Shown: piece by piece, positions 1 through 5,204 of the stretch | How the letters are laid out: the number at the start of each line of letters is the position of its first letter | How positions within the stretch are numbered: position 1 is the first letter of the stretch | Assembly: GCA_902796975.1 (NCBI GenBank) | Contig: CADBRF010000205.1 | Location: 1-6,468 of the forward strand | Origin: an uncultured Coriobacteriaceae bacterium | GTDB taxonomy: Bacteria; Actinomycetota; Coriobacteriia; Coriobacteriales; QAMH01 | Direction of reading: 5' to 3' | Length of the DNA stretch: 6,468 nt | Program-made: the position numbers and the translations under genes | Notes under the pieces: generated by a model | What the model was told of the DNA's origin: nothing | The model's database searches: none | The model's input: only the letters and a program-made list of their open reading frames with translations

Positions 1-317
1 ATCATCTTCTTGGGGGTGCGCTGTGCGTAGTCGCGGGGCTGCGGACCGTGGACGATGCCACCGCCGGTCATCTGAGGAGCACGGATCGAACCCTGACGGG
101 CGCGGCCGGTGCCCTTCTGCTTGAACGGCTTGCGGCCACCGCCGCTGACCATGCCGCGAGTCTTGGAGTCATGCGTGCCCTGATGCAGCCAGGAAAGCTG
201 TGCACGAACTACCTGATGGACAACCGGAACGCTGGGCTCAATTCCGAAGACGAAATCGGAGACCTCGATGGTACCGGCATCCTTGCCCATGGAGTCGGTG
301 ATCTTGAGAGTAGTCAT
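1..317 (-). CDS. rplD: Ribosomal protein L4, 5' part (runs off the window)
   Basis: Large-subunit protein L4 binds 23S rRNA, lines the peptide exit tunnel and in many bacteria represses its own operon. The frame opens at ATG 317-315 (MTTLKITDSMGKDAG) and stays open for 105 complete codons to the window edge, about half of a usual ~205-residue L4. Residues 60-75 carry the glycine- and basic-rich stretch GGGRKPFKQKGTGRARQG, followed by SIRAPQMTGGGIVHGP and DYAQRTPKKM, which match the conserved L4 core and the start of its tunnel loop. An AAGGAGG Shine-Dalgarno (327-333) overlaps the rplC stop codon, and only 14 nt separate the genes, so rplC and rplD are probably translationally coupled. The family call is secure; the missing 3' end is only the window limit. 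Confidence 0.96.
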   Translation of the reverse strand, partial: MTTLKITDSMGKDAGTIEVSDFVFGIEPSVPVVHQVVRAQLSWLHQGTHDSKTRGMVSGGGRKPFKQKGTGRARQGSIRAPQMTGGGIVHGPQPRDYAQRTPKKM

Positions 318-326
318 TGATCCGTT

Positions 327-333
327 CCTCCTT
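327..333 (-). promoter_or_regulatory. Ribosome binding site of rplD, overlapping the rplC stop
   Basis: AAGGAGG on the minus strand lies 9 nt before the rplD ATG and shares bases with the rplC stop codon (TAAGGAGG). A ribosome terminating on rplC therefore sits on the rplD start site. The same arrangement, TAAGGGG, occurs between rpsG and fusA. Confidence 0.85.
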
Positions 334-952
334 AGGCTTTGCGGACCTGAACGAGCGCACCGCGGCCACCGGGAACAGCACCCTTGACGAGAATGATGTT
401 CTGCTCGGCATCAATGCGAACGACAGTGAGATTGCGGACAGTTACACGGTCGGTGCCCATGTGACCAGGAAGGCGCATGCCCTTCCAGACACGAGCGGGA
501 TAAGCGCACATGCCGATGGAACCTGGAGCACGATGGAAGTGGTGACCATGAGCAGCAGGGCCGCCGCCGAAACCATGGCGCTTGATAACGCCTGCGAAGC
601 CCTTGCCTTTGCTGATGCCAGTGACATCAACCTTTTCGACCTCTTCGAACGAATCGATGGAGATGACTTCGCCGACGGAATGCTCGGAAGCATTCTCGAC
701 GCGCACTTCGCGGAGGTAGCGCATCGGAGCGACACCCGCCTTTGCGAAATGGCCAGCCATAGGCTTGTTGACCTTCTTCTCCTTGATGTCGCCGAAACCG
801 ATCTGGACGGCTTCGTAGCCGTCAGTTTCGGTGGTCTTGACCTGCGAGATAACGCAGGGGCCAGCTTGGATGACTGTGACGGGGATGATGTTGTCGTCCT
901 CTCCCCAGACCTGAGTCATACCCAGCTTACGGCCAAGAATCGTATTGACCAT
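332..952 (-). CDS. rplC: 50S ribosomal protein L3
   Basis: L3 is an early-assembling 23S rRNA binder whose long loop reaches towards the peptidyl transferase centre. The 206-residue product is full length for the family. It begins MVNTILGRKLGMTQVW, the usual L3 N-terminus, and carries the signature around residues 127-166: GFGGGPAAHGHHFHRAPGSIG, then CAYPARVWKGMRLPGHMG. At the position of E. coli Gln150, the PrmB methylation site, there is an alanine (A150). From memory, actinobacterial L3 also lacks this glutamine (CATPGRVFKG type), so this reads as lineage rather than damage. The ATG start is preceded only by a weak AGG 8 nt upstream and a GAAGG 13 nt upstream, unlike the strong sites of its neighbours. 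The start follows a long structured leader and its own presumed promoter, so rplC looks like the first gene of a transcription unit that continues into rplD. Confidence 0.98.
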   Translation of the reverse strand: MVNTILGRKLGMTQVWGEDDNIIPVTVIQAGPCVISQVKTTETDGYEAVQIGFGDIKEKKVNKPMAGHFAKAGVAPMRYLREVRVENASEHSVGEVISIDSFEEVEKVDVTGISKGKGFAGVIKRHGFGGGPAAHGHHFHRAPGSIGMCAYPARVWKGMRLPGHMGTDRVTVRNLTVVRIDAEQNIILVKGAVPGGRGALVQVRKA

Positions 953-1114
953 TAAACCAACCTAACCTTCAGGCGAACTTGAGGCGGAAACCCTTCGTTT
1001 CTCTCAGCGGTTCGCAAGCTTTCAGCTTTACCCCTCTGCCCGATTCATGCTCGGGGGCGCTGTTGACACACTGCACCCGTCAAGGCACAGCCGTGCTATA
1101 GTACATCAACTCGA
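953..1114 (-). promoter_or_regulatory. Structured 5' leader of rplC
   Basis: About 160 nt of presumed untranslated RNA precede rplC and hold four successive inverted repeats. In transcript order: 1091-1059 (TTGAC/GTCAA plus GCTG/CAGC around a 4-nt bulge); 1055-1039 (CCCGA/TCGGG, 7-nt loop); 1028-1016 (AAGCT/AGCTT, GAA loop); and 1015-973. The last is a nested stem of 6 bp (GCGAAC/GTTCGC), 4 bp (TGAG/CTCA) and 5 bp (GAAAC/GTTTC), separated by small internal loops and capped by GAAGG. Its 3' foot is 20 nt before the ATG, next to the weak ribosome-binding region. No U-tract follows it, so control at translation initiation fits better than termination. Binding by L4 or L3 is inferred from E. coli S10-operon autoregulation and is not shown by the sequence. 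Confidence 0.6.
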
Positions 1115-1120
1115 ACTCGA

Positions 1121-1151
1121 ACGGTAGAATTTTTTTTAAGCATTTCGCCAA
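1121..1151 (-). promoter_or_regulatory. Candidate promoter of rplC-rplD
   Basis: TTGGCG (1151-1146) serves as a possible -35 and TACCGT (1126-1121) as a possible -10, with a 19-bp spacer that contains a run of eight A. TACCGT differs by one base from the TAACGT proposed for rpsL. The hexamers and spacer alone are weak. Support comes from the position between the rpsJ terminator and rplC, and from the 18-bp element shared with the rpsL promoter at the same 5-bp distance. An alternative -10 (TACTAT, 1103-1098) has no convincing -35. Confidence 0.45.
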
Positions 1152-1156
1152 AGGAC

Positions 1157-1174
1157 ACGCCCCCGGGCGTATCC
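1157..1174 (-). promoter_or_regulatory. Shared 18-bp upstream element, rplC copy
   Basis: The minus strand reads GGATACGCCCGGGGGCGT, 17/18 identical to the copy at 4975-4992. It ends 5 bp before the presumed -35. With the 4 bases after it (to 1153) it forms a 22-bp imperfect palindrome with 9 of 11 positions symmetric, the look of a dimeric regulator site. The binding protein is unknown. Confidence 0.6.
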
Positions 1175-1386
1175 CACCCTCGAACTCAGTAAAACAGGAG
1201 GGCATTTCGTCCCGCACTCCCCTCTTCTCTGCGAGGGAATTCGCTCGTGCACAATTTCTGAAAGCGGGCTGTTTCTACTCTACTTCTGCATATTGGGACG
1301 AACCGCACGTACACAATTCCCGAAAACAGATTATTTGTATGCAAGCCATTTCCCCTGCGGCCTTTGGCTGGTATCCCCGCAGCAAG
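1175..1386. other. Non-coding spacer between rpsJ terminator and rplC promoter
   Basis: I see no credible gene in these 212 bp. The only long frame starts inside the terminator stem, has no ribosome binding site and resembles nothing I know. The stretch holds the diverged direct repeat described separately, and an 8-bp inverted pair, TTCGTCCC (1206-1213) and GGGACGAA (1295-1302). Confidence 0.6.
1235..1338. repeat. Two diverged direct repeats, 62 bp apart
   Basis: On the plus strand CGTGCACAATTTCTGAAA (from 1246) and CGTACACAATTCCCGAAA (from 1308) match at 15 of 18 positions with a period of 62 bp. Weaker similarity extends a few bases upstream, beginning with GGGA in both, and about 12 bases downstream. 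They could be remnants of a duplication or paired binding sites. Function is unknown. Confidence 0.45.
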
Positions 1387-1418
1387 AAGCCCCACCTTCC
1401 CGAAGGAAGATGGGGCTT
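1387..1418 (-). terminator. Intrinsic terminator after rpsJ
   Basis: On the minus strand AAGCCCCATCTTCC and GGAAGGTGGGGCTT form a 14-bp stem with one G-U pair, closed by a UUCG tetraloop in its extra-stable C(UUCG)G context. The hairpin is 34 nt past the rpsJ stop. The U-tract is poor (CTTCTTGCT), so some readthrough is possible. On the plus strand the same stem has a C-A mismatch, and no plus-strand gene needs it. Confidence 0.82.
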
Positions 1419-1452
1419 GTTCATATTGCGAACGCTTTGACCCTAAGGGAGC

Positions 1453-1761
1453 TTAGCCCTTGATCTCGACGTCAACACCCGCCGGAAGGTCGAGGCGCAT
1501 CAGCGAATCGACAGTGCTCGGCGTGGGGTCGAGGATGTCGATGAGGCGCTTGTGCGTGCGCATCTCGAACTGCTCGCGAGAATCCTTGTTGACGTGCGGC
1601 GAACGGATGACCGTGTAGACGCTACGCTCGGTGGGCAGCGGAATGGGGCCGCTGATGCGGGCGCCCGTTGCAGCTGCGGTGTCAACGATGAGCTTCGTCG
1701 ACTGGTCAACGATCTCGTGATCGTAGCCCTTCAGGCGAATGCGAATCTTATTGCTTGCCAC
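1453..1761 (-). CDS. rpsJ: 30S ribosomal protein S10
   Basis: S10 belongs to the 30S head and, as NusE, also joins NusB in transcription antitermination. The 102-residue product is of normal family length. It has the usual N-terminus (ASNKIRIRLKGYDHEIVDQS), the GPIPLPT segment (residues 38-44) and the long loop VYTVIRSPHVNKDSREQFE, followed by RTHKRLIDI. Loop residues V57 and K60, where tetracycline-class resistance changes are known in other bacteria, are ordinary here. Translation begins at GTG (1761-1759) with GGAGGT (1772-1777) 10 nt upstream. The gene follows fusA by 37 nt with no tuf between them and is followed by a terminator. S10 is therefore made with EF-G, S7 and S12 rather than with L3 and L4. 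Confidence 0.98.
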   Translation of the reverse strand: MASNKIRIRLKGYDHEIVDQSTKLIVDTAAATGARISGPIPLPTERSVYTVIRSPHVNKDSREQFEMRTHKRLIDILDPTPSTVDSLMRLDLPAGVDVEIKG

Positions 1762-1798
1762 TTTGACTCAAACCTCCAGATATAAAAGCGTGCCCGCG

Positions 1799-3907
1799 CT
1801 AGTTGGCGCTGCCGCCGGCCTTCTTGACAATCTCCTCGGCCACGTTCTTGGGAACGGGCTGGTAGGAATCGAACTGCATGGTGTAGGAAGCACGACCCTG
1901 CGTTGCGGAGCGGAGATCGGTAGCATAACCGAACATCTCAGACAGCGGGACGAGTGCCTTAATAGCGATGGCATTGCCACGCTCTTCCTGGCCCTGAATC
2001 TGGCCACGGCGAGAGCTGAGGTTGCCCATGACATCGCCCATGTACTCCTGCGGGGTTTCGACTTCCACAGACTCCATCGGCTCGAGGAGAATCGGGTCGG
2101 ACTTGCGGAGAGCAGCCTTGATTGCCATGGAGCCAGCAACCTTGAATGCGGCTTCCGAAGAGTCGACGTCGTGGTAAGAGCCATCGATGAGCTCGACATG
2201 AACGTCGAGAACGGGGTAGCCGGCGACGACGCCCGTCTGAAGTGCTTCCTCGATGCCCTTCTCGACACTGGGGATGTACTCCTTGGGGATTGCACCGCCA
2301 ACGATCTTGTTCTCGAAGGTGAAGCCAGTGCCAGGCTCGCCCGGGAACATGTTGATGACTGCATCGCCGTACTGGCCACGGCCACCGGACTGGCGCACGA
2401 ACTTGCCCTGAACATTGAGAGCCTCGTGGCCCGGCTTTTCGCGGTAGGCAACGCGCGGCTTGCCAACGTTTGCCTCGACGTGGAACTCGCGAGTCAGGCG
2501 GTCGACAATGATCTCGAGGTGAAGCTCGCCCATGCCAGCGATGATGGTCTGGCCGGTCTCCTCATCCGTGTGGACGCGGAAGGTCGGGTCTTCTTCAGCG
2601 AGCTTCTGCAGGCCGACGGAGAGCTTATCCTGCTCAGCCTTGGTCTTGGGCTCGATGGCAATGTCGATAACAGGATCCGGGAAGTCCATGGACTCGAGCA
2701 CGATGGGATGCTCTTCGTCGCACAGGGTCTCGCCCGTGGTGGTGTTCTTCATACCGACAACAGCGACGATGTCGCCCGTGGAGCAGGCGTCGATGTCAAT
2801 CTGCTGGTTGGCGTTCATCTCGAGGAGACGGCCGATGCGCTCACGCTTGCCGCTGACGGCGTTGTAAGCGTAGGAGCCGGACTCGAGACGGCCGGAGTAC
2901 ACGCGGAGATAGGTGAGCTTGCCGACATAAGGGTCGGTCATGATCTTGAATGCCAGAGCAGAGAAGGGCTCCTTGTTATCTGCAGCGCGGGTCTCGGTCT
3001 CGCCGGTGTCGGGGTTGGTGCCCTCGACAGGCGGAATATCGAGCGGGCTGGGGAGGTAGTCGACAACAGCGTCGAGGAGCTCCTGGACACCCTTGTTCTT
3101 GTAGGCGGAACCCACGAAGACGAGGTTGAGCTCGTTGGCGAGGACACCCGTGCGGAGAGCAGCCTTGAGCTGATCGACGGGGATTTCCTCCTCCATGAGG
3201 ACCTTCTCCATGAGGTCGTCGTCGTAATCTGCGGCGGCGTCGAGAAGCGTGTTGCGGAGCTCCTCTGCCTGCTCGACGAACTCCTCGGGGATTGCGTCCA
3301 TGGGCTCGGGATAGGTCATGCCCTTGTCGTCGGCCTTGAAGTCCCATGCGGTCATGGTGACGAGGTCGATAACGCCCCAGAACTGGTCCTCAGCGCCCAT
3401 GGGGAGCTGAGCGGCAACAGCGTTAGCACCCAGACGGTCCTTCATGGTCTGGATAGCATGCATGAAGTCTGCACCAACACGGTCGTACTTGTTGATGAAG
3501 GCGATGCGGGGGACGTTGTACTTGGTAGCCTGACGCCAGACGGTCTCGGACTGGGGCTGGACACCTGCAACGCCATCGAAGACGGCGACAGCACCATCGA
3601 GAACACGGAGGGAACGCTCGACCTCAGAGGTGAAGTCGACGTGGCCTGGGGTGTCGATGATCTGGATGCGGTAGGTCTCGCCATCCTTCTTCCAGTAGCA
3701 GGTGGTTGCTGCAGACGTAATGGTTACGCCACGCTCCTGCTCCTGAACCATCCAGTCCATGGTGGCAGCACCGTCATGAACCTCACCGATCTTGTGGGTC
3801 TTGCCGGTGTAGTAGAGGATACGCTCGGTGGTCGTGGTCTTACCGGCATCGATGTGGGCCATGATGCCGATGTTACGGGTGACCTTCAGGTTGTTTTTCT
3901 TAGCCAT
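1799..3907 (-). CDS. fusA: Elongation factor G
   Basis: EF-G is the ribosomal translocase: it hydrolyses GTP to move tRNA and mRNA, and helps split ribosomes together with RRF. The 702-residue product is full length. The G domain shows P-loop AHIDAGKT (17-24), switch I RGVTITSAA (59-67), DTPGH (85-89), an NKxD motif in the form NKYD (139-142) and a G5 motif around GSAYKNKG. Domain III has GMGELHLEI (458-466), domain IV GKFVRQSGGRGQYG (501-514) and the tip loop YHDVDSSE with H579 (E. coli H583 position), and domain V SRRGQIQGQE and PLSEMFGYAT. All catalytic elements are present, including the switch II histidine H89. The tyrosine in NKYD, where NKMD is usual, is the only oddity. An AAGGGG site overlaps the rpsG stop (TAAGGGG), 10 nt before the ATG; rpsG is 14 nt upstream. 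Confidence 0.99.
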   Translation of the reverse strand: MAKKNNLKVTRNIGIMAHIDAGKTTTTERILYYTGKTHKIGEVHDGAATMDWMVQEQERGVTITSAATTCYWKKDGETYRIQIIDTPGHVDFTSEVERSLRVLDGAVAVFDGVAGVQPQSETVWRQATKYNVPRIAFINKYDRVGADFMHAIQTMKDRLGANAVAAQLPMGAEDQFWGVIDLVTMTAWDFKADDKGMTYPEPMDAIPEEFVEQAEELRNTLLDAAADYDDDLMEKVLMEEEIPVDQLKAALRTGVLANELNLVFVGSAYKNKGVQELLDAVVDYLPSPLDIPPVEGTNPDTGETETRAADNKEPFSALAFKIMTDPYVGKLTYLRVYSGRLESGSYAYNAVSGKRERIGRLLEMNANQQIDIDACSTGDIVAVVGMKNTTTGETLCDEEHPIVLESMDFPDPVIDIAIEPKTKAEQDKLSVGLQKLAEEDPTFRVHTDEETGQTIIAGMGELHLEIIVDRLTREFHVEANVGKPRVAYREKPGHEALNVQGKFVRQSGGRGQYGDAVINMFPGEPGTGFTFENKIVGGAIPKEYIPSVEKGIEEALQTGVVAGYPVLDVHVELIDGSYHDVDSSEAAFKVAGSMAIKAALRKSDPILLEPMESVEVETPQEYMGDVMGNLSSRRGQIQGQEERGNAIAIKALVPLSEMFGYATDLRSATQGRASYTMQFDSYQPVPKNVAEEIVKKAGGSAN

Positions 3908-3921
3908 TAGATGCGGTCCCC

Positions 3922-4392
3922 TTACCAGCGATAATGCGAGAACGCACGGTTGGACTCGGCCATCTTGTAGACATCCTCACGCTTCTTGACAGAGGCGCCC
4001 TGGCCATTGGAGGCATCGAGAATCTCCGCTGCGAGGCGCTCTGCCATGCTGCGCTCTTTGCGCTCGCGGGAATACTTGACAATCCAGCGGATGCCAAGAG
4101 CAGTGGACCTGCGGGGAGCGACCTCGGTGGGAACCTGGTAGGTTGCACCACCGACGCGCTTGGGCTTGACCTCGATGGTGGGCTTGACGTTGTCCATGGC
4201 CTTCTTGAACACGGACAGGGGATCCTCGCCCGTCTTCTCCTGCACGATGTTGAACGCACCGTACACGATGGACTCAGCGATGGACTTCTTGCCATCGAGC
4301 ATGATCTTGTTGATCAGCTGCGTGACAAGGCGATTGTTGTAGACAGCATCCGGCATGACCTCACGACGGATAGCAGCATTACGACGAGGCAT
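3922..4392 (-). CDS. rpsG: 30S ribosomal protein S7
   Basis: S7 nucleates assembly of the 30S head by binding the 3' major domain of 16S rRNA, and it contacts tRNA at the E site. The 156-residue product has the typical bacterial length. It starts MPRRNAAIRREVMPDAVYNN and shows the conserved VTQLINKIMLDGKKSIAE helix. The beta-hairpin VKPKRVGGATYQVP (75-88) is followed by RRSTALGIRWI, and the C-terminus is SNRAFSHYRW. A strong GGAGGAG site (4401-4407) lies 8 nt before the ATG. The gap to rpsL is only 19 nt, too short for the structured S7-binding intercistronic region of E. coli. Feedback by S7, if any, must act elsewhere, possibly on the rpsL leader (inference). Confidence 0.99.
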   Translation of the reverse strand: MPRRNAAIRREVMPDAVYNNRLVTQLINKIMLDGKKSIAESIVYGAFNIVQEKTGEDPLSVFKKAMDNVKPTIEVKPKRVGGATYQVPTEVAPRRSTALGIRWIVKYSRERKERSMAERLAAEILDASNGQGASVKKREDVYKMAESNRAFSHYRW

Positions 4393-4411
4393 CTATGCTT
4401 CTCCTCCAGAC

Positions 4412-4786
4412 TTAGTTCTTCGGCTTCTTAGCACCATAGCGGCTGCGTGCCTGTGCACGGTCTGCAACAGGTGCAGTATCGAGAGCGCCACGGATGATCT
4501 TGTAACGAACACCTGGGAGGTCCTTCACACGGCCGCCGCGGATGAGCACCATGGAGTGCTCCTGCAGGTTGTGGCCAATGCCGGGGATGTAAGCCGTAAC
4601 CTCCATGCCGTTGACGAGACGGACACGAGCGACCTTACGAAGAGCCGAGTTAGGCTTCTTAGGGGTTGCCGTGTAGACGCGCGTGCAAACGCCACGCTTC
4701 TGGGGGTTGCCCTTCAGCGCAGGAGACTTGGACTTCTCATGCGCCTTCTTGCGGCCCTTGCGGACCAACTGGTTAATAGTAGGCAA
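4412..4786 (-). CDS. rpsL: 30S ribosomal protein S12
   Basis: S12 sits at the decoding centre and influences accuracy and streptomycin response. The 124-residue product is full length and starts MPTINQLVRKGRKK. It contains KRGVCTRVYTATPKKPNSALRK and RGGRVKDLPGVRY, the two hallmark loops. Lysines K43 and K88, equivalent to E. coli K42 and K87 where streptomycin resistance arises, are both present, giving a sensitive-type sequence. D89 matches the aspartate methylthiolated by RimO in other bacteria. The start codon is TTG (4786-4784), chosen because no in-frame ATG lies nearby, the universal N-terminus begins there, and AAAGGAG (4793-4799) stands 6 nt upstream. It is the first gene of the rpsL-rpsG-fusA-rpsJ operon, with its own presumed promoter and a leader of about 150 nt. 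Confidence 0.98.
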   Translation of the reverse strand: MPTINQLVRKGRKKAHEKSKSPALKGNPQKRGVCTRVYTATPKKPNSALRKVARVRLVNGMEVTAYIPGIGHNLQEHSMVLIRGGRVKDLPGVRYKIIRGALDTAPVADRAQARSRYGAKKPKN

Positions 4787-4934
4787 TTGAATCTCCTTTA
4801 TGATATTGCCGACCCTCTACATATGAAACTCTCTGCTGTCAGGCTTCGTCTGATCGCATCGAAATGCCGGAGCAGGCGAAACCTGACACCGAGCACAGCG
4901 TTCCATAGCACTTCCGGAACCCCGGAAGACGCGA
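4787..4934 (-). promoter_or_regulatory. Structured 5' leader of rpsL
   Basis: The presumed leader opens with a 7-bp hairpin at 4928-4911 (CTTCCGG/CCGGAAG, GGTT loop). A 12-bp stem follows, pairing 4888-4877 with 4848-4837 (TGTCAGGTTTCG with CGAAGCCTGACA, one G-U pair). Its 28-nt loop contains a small GCAT-TTCG-ATGC hairpin. No U-tract follows, and the stem ends 38 nt before the ribosome binding site, so it is not an ordinary terminator. A role as a ribosomal-protein binding site or transcript stabiliser is possible but unproven. Confidence 0.55.
4793..4799 (-). promoter_or_regulatory. Ribosome binding site fixing the TTG start of rpsL
   Basis: AAAGGAG lies 6 nt upstream of TTG 4786-4784. Good spacing, together with the conserved S12 N-terminus directly after TTG, decides this non-ATG start. 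Confidence 0.85.
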
Positions 4935-4940
4935 ATCGCT

Positions 4941-4969
4941 ACGTTACTCCCCAAGTACTGGGCTGTCAA
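4941..4969 (-). promoter_or_regulatory. Promoter of the rpsL-rpsG-fusA-rpsJ operon
   Basis: A perfect TTGACA (4969-4964) is followed after 17 bp by TAACGT (4946-4941), which keeps the T-A-N-N-N-T positions. Initiation would fall near 4934. The spacer contains a CCCA-N5-TGGG inverted repeat. The promoter lies downstream of the rpoC terminator, which supports independent expression of the operon. Confidence 0.65.
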
Positions 4970-4974
4970 ACACC

Positions 4975-4992
4975 ACGCACCCGGGCGTATCC
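4975..4992 (-). promoter_or_regulatory. Shared 18-bp upstream element, rpsL copy
   Basis: The minus strand reads GGATACGCCCGGGTGCGT, one base different from the element at 1157-1174, and also stops 5 bp before the -35 hexamer. This copy is less palindromic than the other: only the central CCCGGG and the ACGC/GCGT flanks are symmetric. Confidence 0.6.
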
Positions 4993-5043
4993 ATACTTAG
5001 CGGGTGAACGGAACACCAGCTCCGAACTGGGTGTATTGAAGTC

Positions 5044-5125
5044 AAAAACCATATCTTTTCCGCTCTTTTTTGAACTTTTTCCAACAGCTTCCTGAATTAT
5101 TATCGAGATTTTACGAACGTTTTTT
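5044..5125 (-). promoter_or_regulatory. Phased A/T tracts upstream of the rpsL promoter
   Basis: Runs of 4-6 A or T centre near 5122, 5110, 5078, 5068, 5057 and 5046, with gaps near 10-12 bp or multiples. This is the pattern of intrinsically curved DNA. The tracts fill the space between the rpoC terminator and the shared promoter element. An activating role is inferred from location only. Confidence 0.4.
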
Positions 5126-5144
5126 GCACGCCTTGCGCTCATGC

Positions 5145-5178
5145 AAAACGCCCGGCACACCGAGAGGCATGCCGGGCG
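5145..5178 (-). terminator. Intrinsic terminator after rpoC
   Basis: On the minus strand CGCCCGGCA and TGCCGGGCG make a perfect 9-bp GC-rich stem (5178-5149) with a 12-nt loop, followed by TTTT (5148-5145). The hairpin starts 26 nt after the rpoC stop. The U-run is short, so termination may be incomplete. Confidence 0.8.
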
Positions 5179-5204
5179 CATGAAGTGCATGGATCAGCTA
5201 GCGC

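Noticed and set aside
317..955. Open frame of 212 codons on the plus strand opposite rplC
   Set aside because: It is the antisense shadow of rplC, with no recognisable protein features.
1063..1102. TTGACA and TATAGT on the plus strand as a divergent promoter
   Set aside because: The spacer is 28 bp, far too long, and no plus-strand gene follows. TTGACA is also one arm of a leader hairpin.
1130..1137. T8 run on the plus strand as a terminator
   Set aside because: No GC-rich hairpin precedes it on the plus strand and there is no plus-strand gene to terminate.
1186..1395. Minus-strand frame of 69 codons in the rpsJ-rplC gap
   Set aside because: Its start codon lies inside the rpsJ terminator stem, it lacks a ribosome binding site, and it runs through repeats and spacer without a recognisable product.
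1739..3910. Open frame of 723 codons on the plus strand opposite fusA
   Set aside because: It mirrors fusA almost exactly, is rich in Leu, Ala, Gly, Val and Asp as expected from the complement of a codon-biased gene, resembles no family and has no convincing ribosome binding site. Its length reflects the codon usage of fusA.
4817..4822. ATG-TAG start-stop in the rpsL leader
   Set aside because: Only a weak GAGAG precedes it, and a two-codon match is expected by chance.
4355..5095. Open frame of 246 codons on the plus strand across rpsL and its upstream region
   Set aside because: It is antisense to rpsL and its leader and promoter, which have positive evidence on the minus strand; no known domain is visible.
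4966..5190. Minus-strand frame of 74 codons in the rpoC-rpsL gap
   Set aside because: It starts beside the terminator hairpin, crosses the A-tract region and ends in the promoter; no ribosome binding site or family resemblance.
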